Below, in pieces: positions 1-8,582 of a DNA stretch of 64,000 nucleotides. The notes under the pieces were generated by a model. That model saw nothing but the letters and a program-made list of their open reading frames with translations. It was not told where the DNA came from and made no database searches. Made by a program: the position numbers and the translations under genes. The stretch is from Frateuria edaphi. Lineage in GTDB: Bacteria > Pseudomonadota > Gammaproteobacteria > Xanthomonadales > Rhodanobacteraceae. How positions within the stretch are numbered: position 1 is the first letter of the stretch; each line of letters starts with the position of its first letter. The stretch lies in NCBI RefSeq assembly GCF_021117405.1, contig NZ_CP088251.1:2604001-2668000 (forward strand), read 5' to 3'.

Positions 1-302
1 ATGCAAGCTTGCCTTCGCGCTGCCAGCGGCCGCCCTTGCGCGGCAGCAGCAGGCGCCAGGAGCGACATCGAGCTGGTCCCGGGGCCGGCGCCCGCCGTTG
101 CACCTGGGCGGTCACCTGCCACTGCCGGCCACTGCTCGCGCTACGCCACTGCACGGGCAGCGTTACGTGCCGGACCTTCCGCCTTTGCTTCTACTGCCAG
201 CATGCTGTCAGCAATAGCGCCGACAGCGTGCCCAAGGCGGTGGGTTTTGACTTGGCCGGCGCGCATCATGGTCGGAGTGATTTTCCCCATCCCGGTGCCC
301 AC
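1..302. other. Left-edge region upstream of rhtA, no confident gene
   Basis: No convincing complete gene is visible. On the minus strand a reading frame that could start at a GTG at 115-113 runs off the window edge and has the G/C-rich third positions of local genes in its last twenty codons, so it may be the 5' end of a gene divergent from the exporter. I do not recognise the product. Plus-strand open frames here have no ribosome-binding site or recognisable protein and look like GC-rich noise. The promoter of the exporter gene probably lies between 200 and 302, but no good -35/-10 pair stands out. Confidence 0.3.
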
Positions 303-1187
303 ATGTCCTCCCGCTCCGCCATTGCGCCGGTCGTGCTTGCGATCGGCGCGCTGTTGATCAGCATGGTGTCGTACCAATGCGGTGCGTCGCTGGCCAAGCA
401 TCTGTTCCCGCAGGTCGGCGCGCAGGGGGCGACGGCCTACCGGCTCGGGCTCAGCGCAGCGATCCTGTTACTGTGGCGGCGGCCGTGGCGGCGCCCGCGC
501 AGCGGGCGCGACTGGCGCGCGCTGTGGGGTTACGGACTCTCGATGGGCGCCATGAACCTGGTGTTCTACATGTCGTTGCGCACGATCCCCCTGGGAATCG
601 CGGTCGCGCTGGAGTTCACCGGACCGCTGGCGCTGGCGCTTTTCGGTTCGCGCCGGCCGCTCGATTTCGTCTGGATCGCGCTGGTGGTCGGTGGTCTGCT
701 GCTTCTGCTCCCGCTGCGGGCGCACGCCCAGGCGCTCGATCCGGTCGGCGTGATGTATGCGCTGGCCGCCGGCGTGGGCTGGGCGCTGTACATCGTGCTG
801 GGGAAAAAAGTCGGCGCGAGTCACGGCGCAGACGCGGTGACGCTGGGTATTTCGATCGGCGCCCTGCTGGTGATCCCGTTCGGTGTCGCGCACGCCGGCG
901 CCGCGTTGCTGTCGCCGACGTTGCTGCCGTACGCATTGGGCGTCGCGCTGCTCAGCTCGGCGTTGCCCTATTCGCTGGAGATGGTCGCACTGACCCGATT
1001 GCCGGCGCGCACCTTCAGCACGCTGTTGAGCCTGGAACCGGCCATCGCGGCGATGGCGGGCGCGGCATTGCTGGGCCAGCAGCTGAGCCCGATGCAGTGG
1101 GCAGCGATCCTGGCGATCATCGTGGCGGCGGCCGGTACGGCGGTCAGCGTGCAGCAACCCACGGTAGTGGAACCGCTGGCGAACTGA
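303..1187 (+). CDS. rhtA: RhtA-type threonine/homoserine exporter, EamA family
   Basis: Inner-membrane exporter of 294 residues with two EamA repeats and about ten hydrophobic helices. It follows E. coli RhtA almost segment by segment: QCGASLAKHLFP and AYRLGLS in helix 1-2, IPLGIAVALEFTGPLA in the first repeat, and LPYSLEMVALTRLP plus FSTLLSLEPAIAA in the second. RhtA exports threonine and homoserine by proton antiport in E. coli; the substrate here is inferred from that likeness. The frame stays open upstream, but the ATG at 303 puts the first helix where the family has it. It ends at a strong bidirectional terminator shared with the convergent htpG. Confidence 0.9.
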   Translation: MSSRSAIAPVVLAIGALLISMVSYQCGASLAKHLFPQVGAQGATAYRLGLSAAILLLWRRPWRRPRSGRDWRALWGYGLSMGAMNLVFYMSLRTIPLGIAVALEFTGPLALALFGSRRPLDFVWIALVVGGLLLLLPLRAHAQALDPVGVMYALAAGVGWALYIVLGKKVGASHGADAVTLGISIGALLVIPFGVAHAGAALLSPTLLPYALGVALLSSALPYSLEMVALTRLPARTFSTLLSLEPAIAAMAGAALLGQQLSPMQWAAILAIIVAAAGTAVSVQQPTVVEPLAN

Positions 1188-1205
1188 TCGTTTCGGTCGG
1201 TACGG

Positions 1206-1239
1206 AAAAAAAAGCCCGCCATGTGGCGGGCTTTTTTTT
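1206..1239. terminator. Bidirectional rho-independent terminator
   Basis: A 7-bp GC stem (GCCCGCC at 1214-1220, GGCGGGC at 1225-1231) with a 4-base loop is flanked by eight A on the left and eight T on the right. It therefore works as a terminator for rhtA on the plus strand and for htpG on the minus strand. Confidence 0.92.
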
Positions 1240-1250
1240 GGTCGCGGTGC

Positions 1251-3119
1251 TCAGCCGAGCAAAACGCGGTTCATCCGCTGCACGAACGCCGCCGGATCGG
1301 GCAGTTGCGCGCCGGCCGCGATCTCGGCCTGGTCCAGCAGCAGCATGGCCAGATCGTTCGCCTTGGCCGGGTCGCCCTCCGTCTCCACGCGCCGCACCAG
1401 CGGGTGCTTCGGATTGACCTCCAGCGTGGGCTTGCTCTCGGGCATGTCGTGGCCTGCCTCGCGCAGTAGCCGGGCCAGGTGCGGCGCCATCTCGTAGTCG
1501 GACAGCGCCAGGCACGAGGGGCTGTCGGTGAGGCGGGCGGAAACCTTGACGTCGCCGACGCGGTCGCCGAGTAGCTCCTTGAGCTTCGCGAGCAACGGCT
1601 CGGCCGCCTTGGCCGCTTCTTCCTGCTTCTTCCTGTCCGCCTCGTCCAGCGGCACCTCGCCCTTGGCGACGCTCTGCAGCTTCTTGCCGTCGTATTCGCT
1701 CAGCGAGCCGAGCATCCACTCGTCGATGCGGTCGGACATCAACAGCACCTCGATGTCCTTGGCCTTGAACGCTTCCAGTTGCGGGCTGCCGGCGGCGGCC
1801 GCGTAGCTGTCGGCGGTGATGTACCAGATGGCCTCCTGGCCGACCTTCATGCGGCCGATGTAGTCGTCGAAACCCACCGTCTGCTGGGCGCCCTCGCCCC
1901 GGGTGGACGCGAAGCGCAGCAGCTTGGCGATGCGCTCGCGGTTGTTGGCGTCCTCCCCTATGCCTTCCTTGAGCGTGTTGCCGAAGGCCTTGTAGAAGGT
2001 GGCGAACTTTTCCGGCTCGTCGCGGGCCAGCTTCTCGATCAGGTCGAGCACGCGCTTGACGCAGGCGGCCTTGATGCGGTCGAGCTGGCGGTTGTGCTGC
2101 AGGATCTCGCGGCTCACGTTGAGCGGCAGGTCGTCGGCATCGACCAGGCCGCGCACGAAGCGCAGGTAGTTGGGAAGCAGTTCCTCGGCCGCGTCCATGA
2201 TGAAGACGCGCTTGATGTAGAGCTTCAGCCCCTTGCGCTCGTCGCGGCCGCCCATCATCAGGTCGAACGGCGGTTGCGCGGGGAGGTAAAGCAGCGTGGT
2301 GAAACTCTGGCTGCCCTCGACGCGATTGTGCGTCCAGGCCAGCGCATCGTTGAAGTCGTGCCCGAGCGACTTGTAGAAGCTCTGGTAGTCCTCGTCGCTG
2401 ATCTCGCTCTTGGGCTTGGTCCACAGGGCGCCGGCGTCGTTGACGGTTTCCCACTCGGCGCTCGGCTTGCCCGCTTCTTCCTTGGGCATGCGGATCGGGA
2501 AGGCGACGTGGTCGGAGTACTTGCGGATCAGCGAGGCGAGCTGCCAGCGCTTGAGGAATTCGTCCTCGTCGGCCTTCAGGTGCAGGACCACGGTCGTGCC
2601 GCGTTCGCCGAGCTCGACCTGTTCCAGCGAATATTCGCCCTTGCCGTCGCTCTCCCACTTCACGCCCTCTTCCACCGGCGCGCCGGCACGGCGGGTAAGC
2701 ACCGTAACCCGGTCGGCCACCACGAAAGCCGAGTAGAAGCCCACGCCGAACTGGCCGATCATGCGCGCGTCGGCCTTCTGCTCGCCGCTCATCGCTTCGA
2801 GGAACCGCCGGGTGCCGGAACTGGCGATGGTGCCGATGTTGGCCACTACTTCGTCGCGGCTCATGCCGATGCCGTTGTCACGCACGGTGACGGTGCGCGC
2901 CTGCTCGTCCCAGCTCACGTCGATGTGCAGTTCGCCCTCGCCGGCGAGCAGCTCCGGATGCGCGATCGATTCGAAGCGCAACTTGTCGCAGGCGTCGGAG
3001 GCGTTGGAGACGAGTTCGCGCAGGAAGATTTCCTTGTGCGAGTAGAGCGAGTGGGTAACCAGGTGCAGGACCTGGCTGACTTCGGCTTCGAACTTGCGGG
3101 TTTCGGTGGATGCGGTCAT
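1251..3119 (-). CDS. htpG: Molecular chaperone HtpG (bacterial Hsp90)
   Basis: Cytosolic ATP-dependent chaperone of 622 residues, the normal length for HtpG. The GHKL ATPase domain is intact: ELVSNASDACDKL at 35-47 (catalytic Glu, Mg-binding Asn), DNGIGM at 81-86 and the lid/glycine-rich IGQFGVGFYSAF at 121-132. The middle domain (about 230-490) and the C-terminal dimerisation domain follow without interruption. The ATG at 3119 gives the standard N-terminus. I saw no clear sigma-32 promoter in the short upstream gap. It stands alone, with htpX upstream on the same strand across a palindromic repeat. Confidence 0.97.
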   Translation of the reverse strand: MTASTETRKFEAEVSQVLHLVTHSLYSHKEIFLRELVSNASDACDKLRFESIAHPELLAGEGELHIDVSWDEQARTVTVRDNGIGMSRDEVVANIGTIASSGTRRFLEAMSGEQKADARMIGQFGVGFYSAFVVADRVTVLTRRAGAPVEEGVKWESDGKGEYSLEQVELGERGTTVVLHLKADEDEFLKRWQLASLIRKYSDHVAFPIRMPKEEAGKPSAEWETVNDAGALWTKPKSEISDEDYQSFYKSLGHDFNDALAWTHNRVEGSQSFTTLLYLPAQPPFDLMMGGRDERKGLKLYIKRVFIMDAAEELLPNYLRFVRGLVDADDLPLNVSREILQHNRQLDRIKAACVKRVLDLIEKLARDEPEKFATFYKAFGNTLKEGIGEDANNRERIAKLLRFASTRGEGAQQTVGFDDYIGRMKVGQEAIWYITADSYAAAAGSPQLEAFKAKDIEVLLMSDRIDEWMLGSLSEYDGKKLQSVAKGEVPLDEADRKKQEEAAKAAEPLLAKLKELLGDRVGDVKVSARLTDSPSCLALSDYEMAPHLARLLREAGHDMPESKPTLEVNPKHPLVRRVETEGDPAKANDLAMLLLDQAEIAAGAQLPDPAAFVQRMNRVLLG

Positions 3120-3224
3120 TGCGGTGATGCTTCCCAGGTAACGACAAAAGACATGTCCCCTCCCACCGGGGAGCGGGTGCCAAAGGCGGGAAAGGGCTCA
3201 GGCAGGCGATCTGCCCGGCGCCAA

Positions 3225-3262
3225 CGAACCCCGCCCCAGCCCTCTCCCCGGGGGAGAGGGGC
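3225..3262. repeat. Family-A intergenic palindrome (copy 1)
   Basis: CCCTCTCCCC at 3240-3249 and GGGGAGAGGG at 3251-3260 form a perfect 10-bp inverted repeat, followed on the minus strand by the tail CTGGGGCGGGG. Related copies lie near 7095, 52818, 53196 and 56948. It sits between htpX and htpG. Confidence 0.7.
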
Positions 3263-3268
3263 TCAAGT

Positions 3269-4162
3269 TCAGGCGCGGGCCGCCTGCAGCGCGGCGATGC
3301 GCTCGTCCAGCGGCGGGTGGCTCATGAACAACCGCTGCAGGCCCGCGGCCATGTGGCCGGAGATGCCGAACGCGGCCATGGCCTTGGGCAGCGTGGTGGC
3401 GCCGTGGTCGCCCTTGAGCCGCTGCAGCGCGGAAATCATCGATCCACGCCCGGCCAGCTGAGCGCCCGCGCGGTCGGCGCGGAACTCGCGCCAGCGCGAG
3501 AAGGCGGCCACGATCATCGAGGCGAACAGGCCGAACACTACCTGCAGCACCATCACGGTGACGAAGTAGCCGATGCCGCTGCCGCCGCGATTGTCGCGCC
3601 CGCCGGAAAGCCAGCTGTCGACCACGCTGCCGACCACGCGCGCGGCCAGGATCACCAGCGTATTGAGCACGCCCTGGATCAGCGTCAGCGTGACCATGTC
3701 GCCATTGGCGATGTGGCCGATCTCGTGGCCGAGCACGGCCGAAACCTGCTCGCGGTCCATCTGTTGCAGCAGGCCGGAACTGACTGCCACCAGCGAACTG
3801 TTCTTCGTCATGCCGGTGGCGAAGGCATTCATTTCCGGCCCGTCGTAGATCGCCACCTCGGGCATGCCGATGCCGGCGGCCTGGGCGTGCCGGCGCACGG
3901 TGTCGACGAGCCAGCGCTCCGCCTCGGTGCCCGGCTGCTCGATCACCCGGGCGCCGGTGGAGTATTTGGCGATGGTCTTGGACATCGCCAGCGAAATGAA
4001 CGCGCCGCCCATGCCGAACACGGCGGCGAAGACCAGCATGCCGGTCATGCCGCCGTAGCCGCGGGCGGCGGCCCACTGGTCGATGCCGAACAGGCGGCAG
4101 ACGATGCTCAGCAGCAGGAGGACGGCGATGTTGGTGGCAAGGAAAAGGACGATTCGACGCAC
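3269..4162 (-). CDS. htpX: Membrane zinc metalloprotease HtpX (M48B)
   Basis: Inner-membrane protease that degrades misfolded membrane proteins, 297 residues. Two N-terminal helices (about 4-20 and 40-60) precede the catalytic segment HEIGH at 146-150, with the third zinc ligand in REFRAD (Glu226). Two further helices lie at about 160-180 and 200-220. I chose the GTG at 4162, which gives the family N-terminus VRRIVLFLATN; the open frame extends 26 codons further upstream but that part has no family likeness. It lies downstream of the hemerythrin gene on the same strand, 114 bp away, so it may have its own promoter. Confidence 0.94.
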   Translation of the reverse strand: MRRIVLFLATNIAVLLLLSIVCRLFGIDQWAAARGYGGMTGMLVFAAVFGMGGAFISLAMSKTIAKYSTGARVIEQPGTEAERWLVDTVRRHAQAAGIGMPEVAIYDGPEMNAFATGMTKNSSLVAVSSGLLQQMDREQVSAVLGHEIGHIANGDMVTLTLIQGVLNTLVILAARVVGSVVDSWLSGGRDNRGGSGIGYFVTVMVLQVVFGLFASMIVAAFSRWREFRADRAGAQLAGRGSMISALQRLKGDHGATTLPKAMAAFGISGHMAAGLQRLFMSHPPLDERIAALQAARA

Positions 4163-4276
4163 GGCTGTCTCGTTTTGGCAGTCATGGAAAAGCGGCTTGC
4201 GCCGCAGGCTGAGACTCGGGGCGGCGTGCCATGGTTTCAAGAGGTCGGCGAGAGGCTCGCCGGCGCGACGGGAGAC

Positions 4277-5020
4277 TCAGCGCGCCGGCGATGCCGGCGG
4301 GGGCGGAGCTGTCAGCGCGGCCAAGTCGGCCAGGCCGAAGGCCCGTTCAATGCGCCCGATCTGGTCGACCGCGTCCTCGAAGCCGTCATGGCCGAACATG
4401 CGCCGCTCCAGCGCCTCGAACGTTTCGGACAGCGCGCTGTATCGGGCCGGCGTCAGGGTGCGCTTCCAGGCCGGGAAGACGATCGTGTCCTCGATCGCCG
4501 TGTGATGCTGGTACATGCGCACCAGTCCGTCCAGCGCGTCGGCCAGCGGCGCCATGTCGGCCTGGCCGATGCCCTTGCCAGCGCTGGAGGCCAGGATGTA
4601 ATCGGTGATCTGCCGGCCGCGCTCGTGCTGCGTGGCCAGGATGCGGCAAATCGTCGCCGGTTCGCCGCCGGTCGCCACCACGGCGGGAAAGACGTGCCGC
4701 TCTTCCAGGCTGTGCTCGTGATAGTCCTCGCCGAAATGGCGGAACAGTGCAGCCGTCCGGTGCAGCGCGTCGGCGGGTATCGTCTCGCGGGCGCGTAGCC
4801 GGGTGGCGGCCTGCGCATAGACCAGCAGCGCGCGGCGCAGCACGCCGTGCTCGCGCATCAGGTCCTCCACGGCCAGCACGTCGGTGGATTTTTCCTCCTC
4901 CGCCCGGGCGGCAAGCGGCAGGGCAACCGTGAGGCCGCCGAGCGCGGCCAGGCCTGCGCCTGCCAGCCAGCGGCGGCGCCGCGGATCGGTTGCTTCATTC
5001 CCGGGCTCGGGCCCTTCCAT
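4277..5020 (-). CDS. Tat-exported hemerythrin-domain protein
   Basis: A 247-residue protein that starts with a twin-arginine type leader (RRRR at 14-17, hydrophobic stretch 18-38, cleavage likely after ARA at 40). The rest is a hemerythrin-like four-helix domain with candidate di-iron ligands His58, His101, Glu106, His132, His172/173 and Glu177 (motifs HEHSLEERHVFP and HHTAIEDTIVFPAW). Hemerythrin domains bind O2, NO or other small ligands or store iron; export by Tat implies folding with its metal in the cytoplasm. It is preceded, 3 bp away, by a small acidic protein gene, so the two are one operon. Its physiological role is unknown. Confidence 0.8.
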   Translation of the reverse strand: MEGPEPGNEATDPRRRRWLAGAGLAALGGLTVALPLAARAEEEKSTDVLAVEDLMREHGVLRRALLVYAQAATRLRARETIPADALHRTAALFRHFGEDYHEHSLEERHVFPAVVATGGEPATICRILATQHERGRQITDYILASSAGKGIGQADMAPLADALDGLVRMYQHHTAIEDTIVFPAWKRTLTPARYSALSETFEALERRMFGHDGFEDAVDQIGRIERAFGLADLAALTAPPPPASPAR

Positions 5021-5023
5021 GGC

Positions 5024-5239
5024 TCAGCGCCAGGCCGCTTCGCTGCGCTGCTCGAAATGCTCGTAGGCGGCGATCAAGCCACCGAGCACCTCGGCGGAAG
5101 TCTCGAACGGCGCCTGCGCCTTGGGATCGGAAACCTTCGGCACGTCTCCGCGCACGTGATCCATGGCCTCGCGCAGCATGCCCTTGATCTTGCGGGTTTG
5201 CTCGCGCGGATCGTCATGGCCCTCGGTTGCATCGGTCAT
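5024..5239 (-). CDS. Small acidic hypothetical protein, operon partner of the hemerythrin gene
   Basis: 71 residues, no signal peptide or membrane helix, helical composition rich in Glu, Asp, Lys and Arg. I do not recognise the family. The start is the ATG at 5239, which has AGGAG eight bases upstream (5246-5250 on the minus strand); an in-frame GTG at 5257 lies before the ribosome-binding site and is less likely. It ends 3 bp before the hemerythrin gene, so the two are almost certainly cotranscribed. Confidence 0.7.
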   Translation of the reverse strand: MTDATEGHDDPREQTRKIKGMLREAMDHVRGDVPKVSDPKAQAPFETSAEVLGGLIAAYEHFEQRSEAAWR

Positions 5240-5329
5240 CGCGTTCTCCTTCGGCACCGGACGGACGGATGCTCGCGCCGCTTCCGTTGCCGGCGGGTGA
5301 ACCGGTGCCCGCGCCCTTAGAATCGTGCG

Positions 5330-6190
5330 ATGACCTACTGCGGCCGCTTCGCCCCCTCACCCACCGGCCTGCTGCACTTCGGCTCGCTGGTGGCCGCGGT
5401 GGGCAGCTGGCTGTGCGCGCGCCATGCGGGCGGGCGATGGCTGCTGCGGGTGGAGGACATCGATCCGCCGCGCGAGGTGGCGGGCTCGGCGCAGGCGATC
5501 CTGGACGCGCTGCCGGCGTTCGGGTTGGTGGCCGATGCGCCCGCGCTGTTCCAGTCGCAGCGCCAGGCTGCCTATGACGTGGCGTTCGACCGGTTGCGCG
5601 CGGCGGACCTGGCGTTTCCCTGCTGGTGCAGCCGGACACAACTGGCGGCCGAAGGCGGGCTGCACCGTGGTCGTTGCATCGCTCCGCCCGACCCCGACCG
5701 TCCACCGGCCTGGCGGATGCGCGTTCCCGACGGGACCATCGCCTTCGACGACGCGTTGCAGGGCCCGCAGCGGCAGGTCCTGCGCGACGAAGCCGGCGAT
5801 TTCGTCATCCGCCGTGTCGAGGGCTACTACGCATACCAGCTGGCCTGCGTGGTGGACGATGCCTTCCAGGGCATCACCGAGGTGGTGCGCGGCACCGACC
5901 TGCTCGATTCCACGCCGCGCCAGATCCTGTTGCAGCGCTGCCTGGGCTATCCCACGCCGGCCTATCGCCATCTGCCGCTCGCGCTGGACGGGCAGGGTCA
6001 CAAGCTTTCCAAATCCGGGCATGCGCATCCGGTGGACCCGGGCGATCCGCTGCCGGCGCTGCGGCGTGCGCTGGCATTCCTGGACGTCCAGACGGCCGCG
6101 GGCGCGGACAGCCCCGCAGCCCTTCTGCAGGCCGCGCTCGAGCGTTTCGATCCGGCCCGCCTGCCCCGCCTGGCTGCGCGCACCCTGTAG
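5330..6190 (+). CDS. gluQ: Glutamyl-Q tRNA(Asp) synthetase
   Basis: 286 residues, a truncated GluRS-like enzyme without anticodon-binding domain. GluQ activates glutamate without tRNA and attaches it to queuosine at the wobble position of tRNA-Asp. The HIGH-type signature is PSPTGLLHFGSL at 9-20, the KMSKS-type loop is HKLSKS near 225, and Cys98, Cys100 and Cys116 are candidate zinc ligands. The sequence FVIRR and GYYAYQLACVVDD are typical of the class I core. Divergent from the hemerythrin operon, with about 90 bp between. Its TAG stop lies at the edge of a family-B palindrome. Confidence 0.95.
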   Translation: MTYCGRFAPSPTGLLHFGSLVAAVGSWLCARHAGGRWLLRVEDIDPPREVAGSAQAILDALPAFGLVADAPALFQSQRQAAYDVAFDRLRAADLAFPCWCSRTQLAAEGGLHRGRCIAPPDPDRPPAWRMRVPDGTIAFDDALQGPQRQVLRDEAGDFVIRRVEGYYAYQLACVVDDAFQGITEVVRGTDLLDSTPRQILLQRCLGYPTPAYRHLPLALDGQGHKLSKSGHAHPVDPGDPLPALRRALAFLDVQTAAGADSPAALLQAALERFDPARLPRLAARTL

Positions 6191-6231
6191 GGAGGGCTTC
6201 AGCCCGCCGTCCCCGATGCCGGGGGCTGAGG
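6188..6231. repeat. Family-B palindrome overlapping the gluQ stop
   Basis: TAGGGAGGGCTTCAGCCCGCC, beginning at the TAG stop codon itself, contains the inverted repeat GGGCTTCAGCCC and is followed by a second short stem near 6210-6228. Copies with the same core occur near 10969, 33474 and 63044. Confidence 0.65.
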
Positions 6232-6351
6232 CGTTTGCCGAAAGCAACCGCGACTGGATTCACTGGCAGGCCGGCAGCAGTTGTCATGAAGTTGGGGTAT
6301 ACATGCAAGGGCACGCCAGCACCGGCGTGTTCTCACCGGGAACTGCACGCA

Positions 6352-7092
6352 ATGAACCCACGCACCGCACTGGTCACCGGCGGCACGGGCGGCATCGGCA
6401 GCGCGATCGTCCGCAACCTGGCGCGCCAGGGACACAAAGTCGCCACCAACTACCGCGACGCGACCCGGGCCGAGGCCTGGCGCGCCCGCATGTCAGCCGA
6501 AGGGATCGACGTGTGCATGGTGCCGGGCGACGTGGCCGACCCGGTCTCGGCCGAAGCCATGGTGCGCGCGGTGGAAGCGCAGTGCGGGCCGATCCAGATC
6601 CTGGTCAACAACGCCGGCATCACCCGCGACGCCACCTTCCACAAGATGGACTACCAGCAGTGGACCGAGGTGGTGAACACCAACCTCAACGCCTGCTTCA
6701 ATGTCACCCGTCCGGTGATCGAGGGCATGCGCGCGCGCCGCTGGGGCCGCATCGTGCAGATCAGCTCGATCAACGGCCAGAAAGGCCAGTACGGCCAGGC
6801 CAATTACGCCGCGGCCAAGGCGGGCATGCACGGCTTCACCATCTCGCTGGCGCAGGAGAATGCGAAGTTCGGCATCACGGTGAACACGGTTTCGCCCGGC
6901 TACGTCGCGACCGACATGGTGATGGCGGTGCCCGAGGAGGTGCGCGAGAAGATCGTGGCGCAGATTCCGATCGGGCGACTGGGCAAGCCGGAGGAGATCG
7001 CTCACGCGGTGGCGTTCTTCACCACCGAAGAGGCCAGCTGGATCACCGGATCGAACCTGGCGATCAACGGCGGGCATTACATGGGGTGGTGA
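6352..7092 (+). CDS. phbB: Acetoacetyl-CoA reductase (PhbB/PhaB, SDR family)
   Basis: 246-residue short-chain dehydrogenase. It shows the NADP-binding TGGTGGIGSA at 9-18, NNAG at 86-89 and the catalytic Ser139, Tyr152 and Lys156. The stretches ISSINGQKGQYGQANYAAAK and ending INGGHYM are typical of the NADPH-dependent acetoacetyl-CoA reductases that make (R)-3-hydroxybutyryl-CoA for polyhydroxybutyrate, rather than of FabG. I see no phaC or phaA in this window, so the pathway assignment rests on the subfamily signature. The ATG at 6352 is chosen because the SDR fold begins there; the ribosome-binding site is weak. Confidence 0.88.
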   Translation: MNPRTALVTGGTGGIGSAIVRNLARQGHKVATNYRDATRAEAWRARMSAEGIDVCMVPGDVADPVSAEAMVRAVEAQCGPIQILVNNAGITRDATFHKMDYQQWTEVVNTNLNACFNVTRPVIEGMRARRWGRIVQISSINGQKGQYGQANYAAAKAGMHGFTISLAQENAKFGITVNTVSPGYVATDMVMAVPEEVREKIVAQIPIGRLGKPEEIAHAVAFFTTEEASWITGSNLAINGGHYMGW

Positions 7093-7094
7093 TG

Positions 7095-7138
7095 TAGCTC
7101 CCTCCCTCTTCGGGGAGAAGGGCTGGGGCGAGGGGCCA
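7095..7138. repeat. Family-A intergenic palindrome (copy 2)
   Basis: TAGCTCCCTCCCTCTTCGGGG followed by AGAAGGGCTGGGGCGAGGGG: the same AGCTCCCTC...GGGAGAGGGCTGGGG architecture as the copies at 3225 and 53196, with a less perfect stem. It lies between the convergent phbB and tcdA genes. Confidence 0.6.
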
Positions 7139-7239
7139 CTCTTACGGAAAGCTGCAAAGTGGCCGCTCTTATGCGCGCTTCCCCCGAGCCACGGCGCTTC
7201 ACCTCGGTCCGCTTCCCAGCGAGGGAGGCGGAAGACGAG

Positions 7240-8025
7240 CTACTTCTCCAGCACCTTTTCCAGCACCTTTCCCACCGCCGCAAACGCGAACGCCCCGGTG
7301 ATGTGGGTGGCCGCCCCCAGCCCGCCGCCGCAGGCCAGGTTGAGCGAATCCCCACCCGGCGGGCGCAAACCACAGACCGAGCCGTCCGGCTGCGGGTACT
7401 GCACGTTCTGCAGCGAATACACCGCCGATACGCCGAAATAGCGGTCCGGATTGCGCGGGAAATTGAAATCCTGCCGGAGCTTCTTGCGGATCAGGCTGAA
7501 CATCGCATCGTGCTCGGTGCGCGAAAGATCGCGCACGCGGATCTGCGTGGGATCGGTTCGGCCGCCGGCCGAACCGACGGTGACCATCGGCAGCTTGCGC
7601 CGGCGACACCAGGCGATCGCCTCGAGCTTGACGCGGAAGGCGTCGCAGGCATCGAGCACCACGTCGTAGCCGCGGTCCAGCAAGTCGTCCAGCGTGGCGG
7701 TGGTGAGGAAGCGCTCGATCGCCTCCAGCCGGATGCGCGGGTTGATCGCATGCGCGCGCTCGGCCATCACGCCGACCTTGGGCTTGCCCCACTGGCCGTC
7801 CAGCGCGTGCAGCTGGCGGTTGGTGTTGGACAGGCAGACATCGTCGGCATCGATCAAGGTCAACCGGCCCACGCCGCTGCGCGCCAACGCCTCGACCGCC
7901 CAGGAACCGACACCCCCGATGCCGACCACGCAGACGTGAGCGCCCATCAGTCGCTCGATGGTTCCACGTCCGTACAGGCGCTCGACGCCTTCGAAGCGTT
8001 CGACCGGATAGTGCGGCCCGGTCAT
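7240..8025 (-). CDS. tcdA: tRNA threonylcarbamoyladenosine dehydratase TcdA (CsdL)
   Basis: 261-residue E1-like (ThiF/MoeB fold) enzyme that uses ATP to cyclise t6A37 of tRNA into ct6A. The nucleotide-binding loop GIGGVGSW lies at 35-42, followed by the E1 acidic segment LTLIDADDVCLSNTNRQ at 55-71. The family-specific block DACDAFRVKLEAI and the C-terminal GGGLGAATHITGAF are present. Length matches E. coli CsdL. It is the only gene on the minus strand between phbB and the cytochrome gene. Confidence 0.94.
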   Translation of the reverse strand: MTGPHYPVERFEGVERLYGRGTIERLMGAHVCVVGIGGVGSWAVEALARSGVGRLTLIDADDVCLSNTNRQLHALDGQWGKPKVGVMAERAHAINPRIRLEAIERFLTTATLDDLLDRGYDVVLDACDAFRVKLEAIAWCRRRKLPMVTVGSAGGRTDPTQIRVRDLSRTEHDAMFSLIRKKLRQDFNFPRNPDRYFGVSAVYSLQNVQYPQPDGSVCGLRPPGGDSLNLACGGGLGAATHITGAFAFAAVGKVLEKVLEK

Positions 8026-8162
8026 GCGGCCTGCCCGGGGACGAGGTGGATGCTGCCTGCCATCGCGTGCGGTTTCCTACGCGGAAAAGCCCATTTTACG
8101 GCTACGAAAGCCGCCAATGCTTCGGTATTCTGGCTGTTCACAACTTCCAAGGGCGGTCCACC

Positions 8163-8558
8163 ATGAATGCACGTTCCGCACTCCTGATCCTGCTCGGCCT
8201 GGTCATCGGCGTCCTCGGCACCGTCTTCGCCATGAAGGCGCTGGGCAATCGCAACCCCATGCCGCACGCGGTGATGACAGTGATGGGCCACCACATGGGC
8301 GCGCTCGGCCAGGCGGTCAAGACCAAGCAGTGCGACGCCGCGCAGGTCAACGACCACTTGCTGCGGCTGCAGTCGACCGCATCGGACATCCCCGTCGCCT
8401 TCCCGGGCGCCGAGCAGGATTTCCTCGACCATTCCGGTCGCCTGCGTACGGCCCTGCAGGGCGCGGTGCAGGCGCATCCGACCGACTGCGCGGCGCTCGC
8501 CCAGGCGATCAAGCCGGTCGGCGACGCCTGCCAGTCCTGCCACGAGCAATACCGGTAA
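8163..8558 (+). CDS. Membrane-anchored c'-type cytochrome-like protein
   Basis: 131 residues. A hydrophobic segment at 5-23 is either a signal peptide or an anchor, and no clear cleavage site is visible. The rest is helical and ends with the heme-binding motif CQSCH at 123-127 close to the C-terminus, the arrangement of class II (c') cytochromes. Cytochromes c' bind NO or act in electron transfer; here only one heme site is visible. The start ATG is at 8163. The gene lies 24 bp before the sensor kinase gene on the same strand, so it is likely in the same transcript and may belong to the sensing function, but that is inference. Confidence 0.72.
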   Translation: MNARSALLILLGLVIGVLGTVFAMKALGNRNPMPHAVMTVMGHHMGALGQAVKTKQCDAAQVNDHLLRLQSTASDIPVAFPGAEQDFLDHSGRLRTALQGAVQAHPTDCAALAQAIKPVGDACQSCHEQYR

Positions 8559-8582
8559 GCCAAACGCCAACGGCCGGATGCC

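Noticed and set aside
1779-3461. 560-codon plus-strand open frame over htpG
   Set aside because: It lies antisense to an intact htpG with all motifs; long shadow frames are usual at this G+C content.
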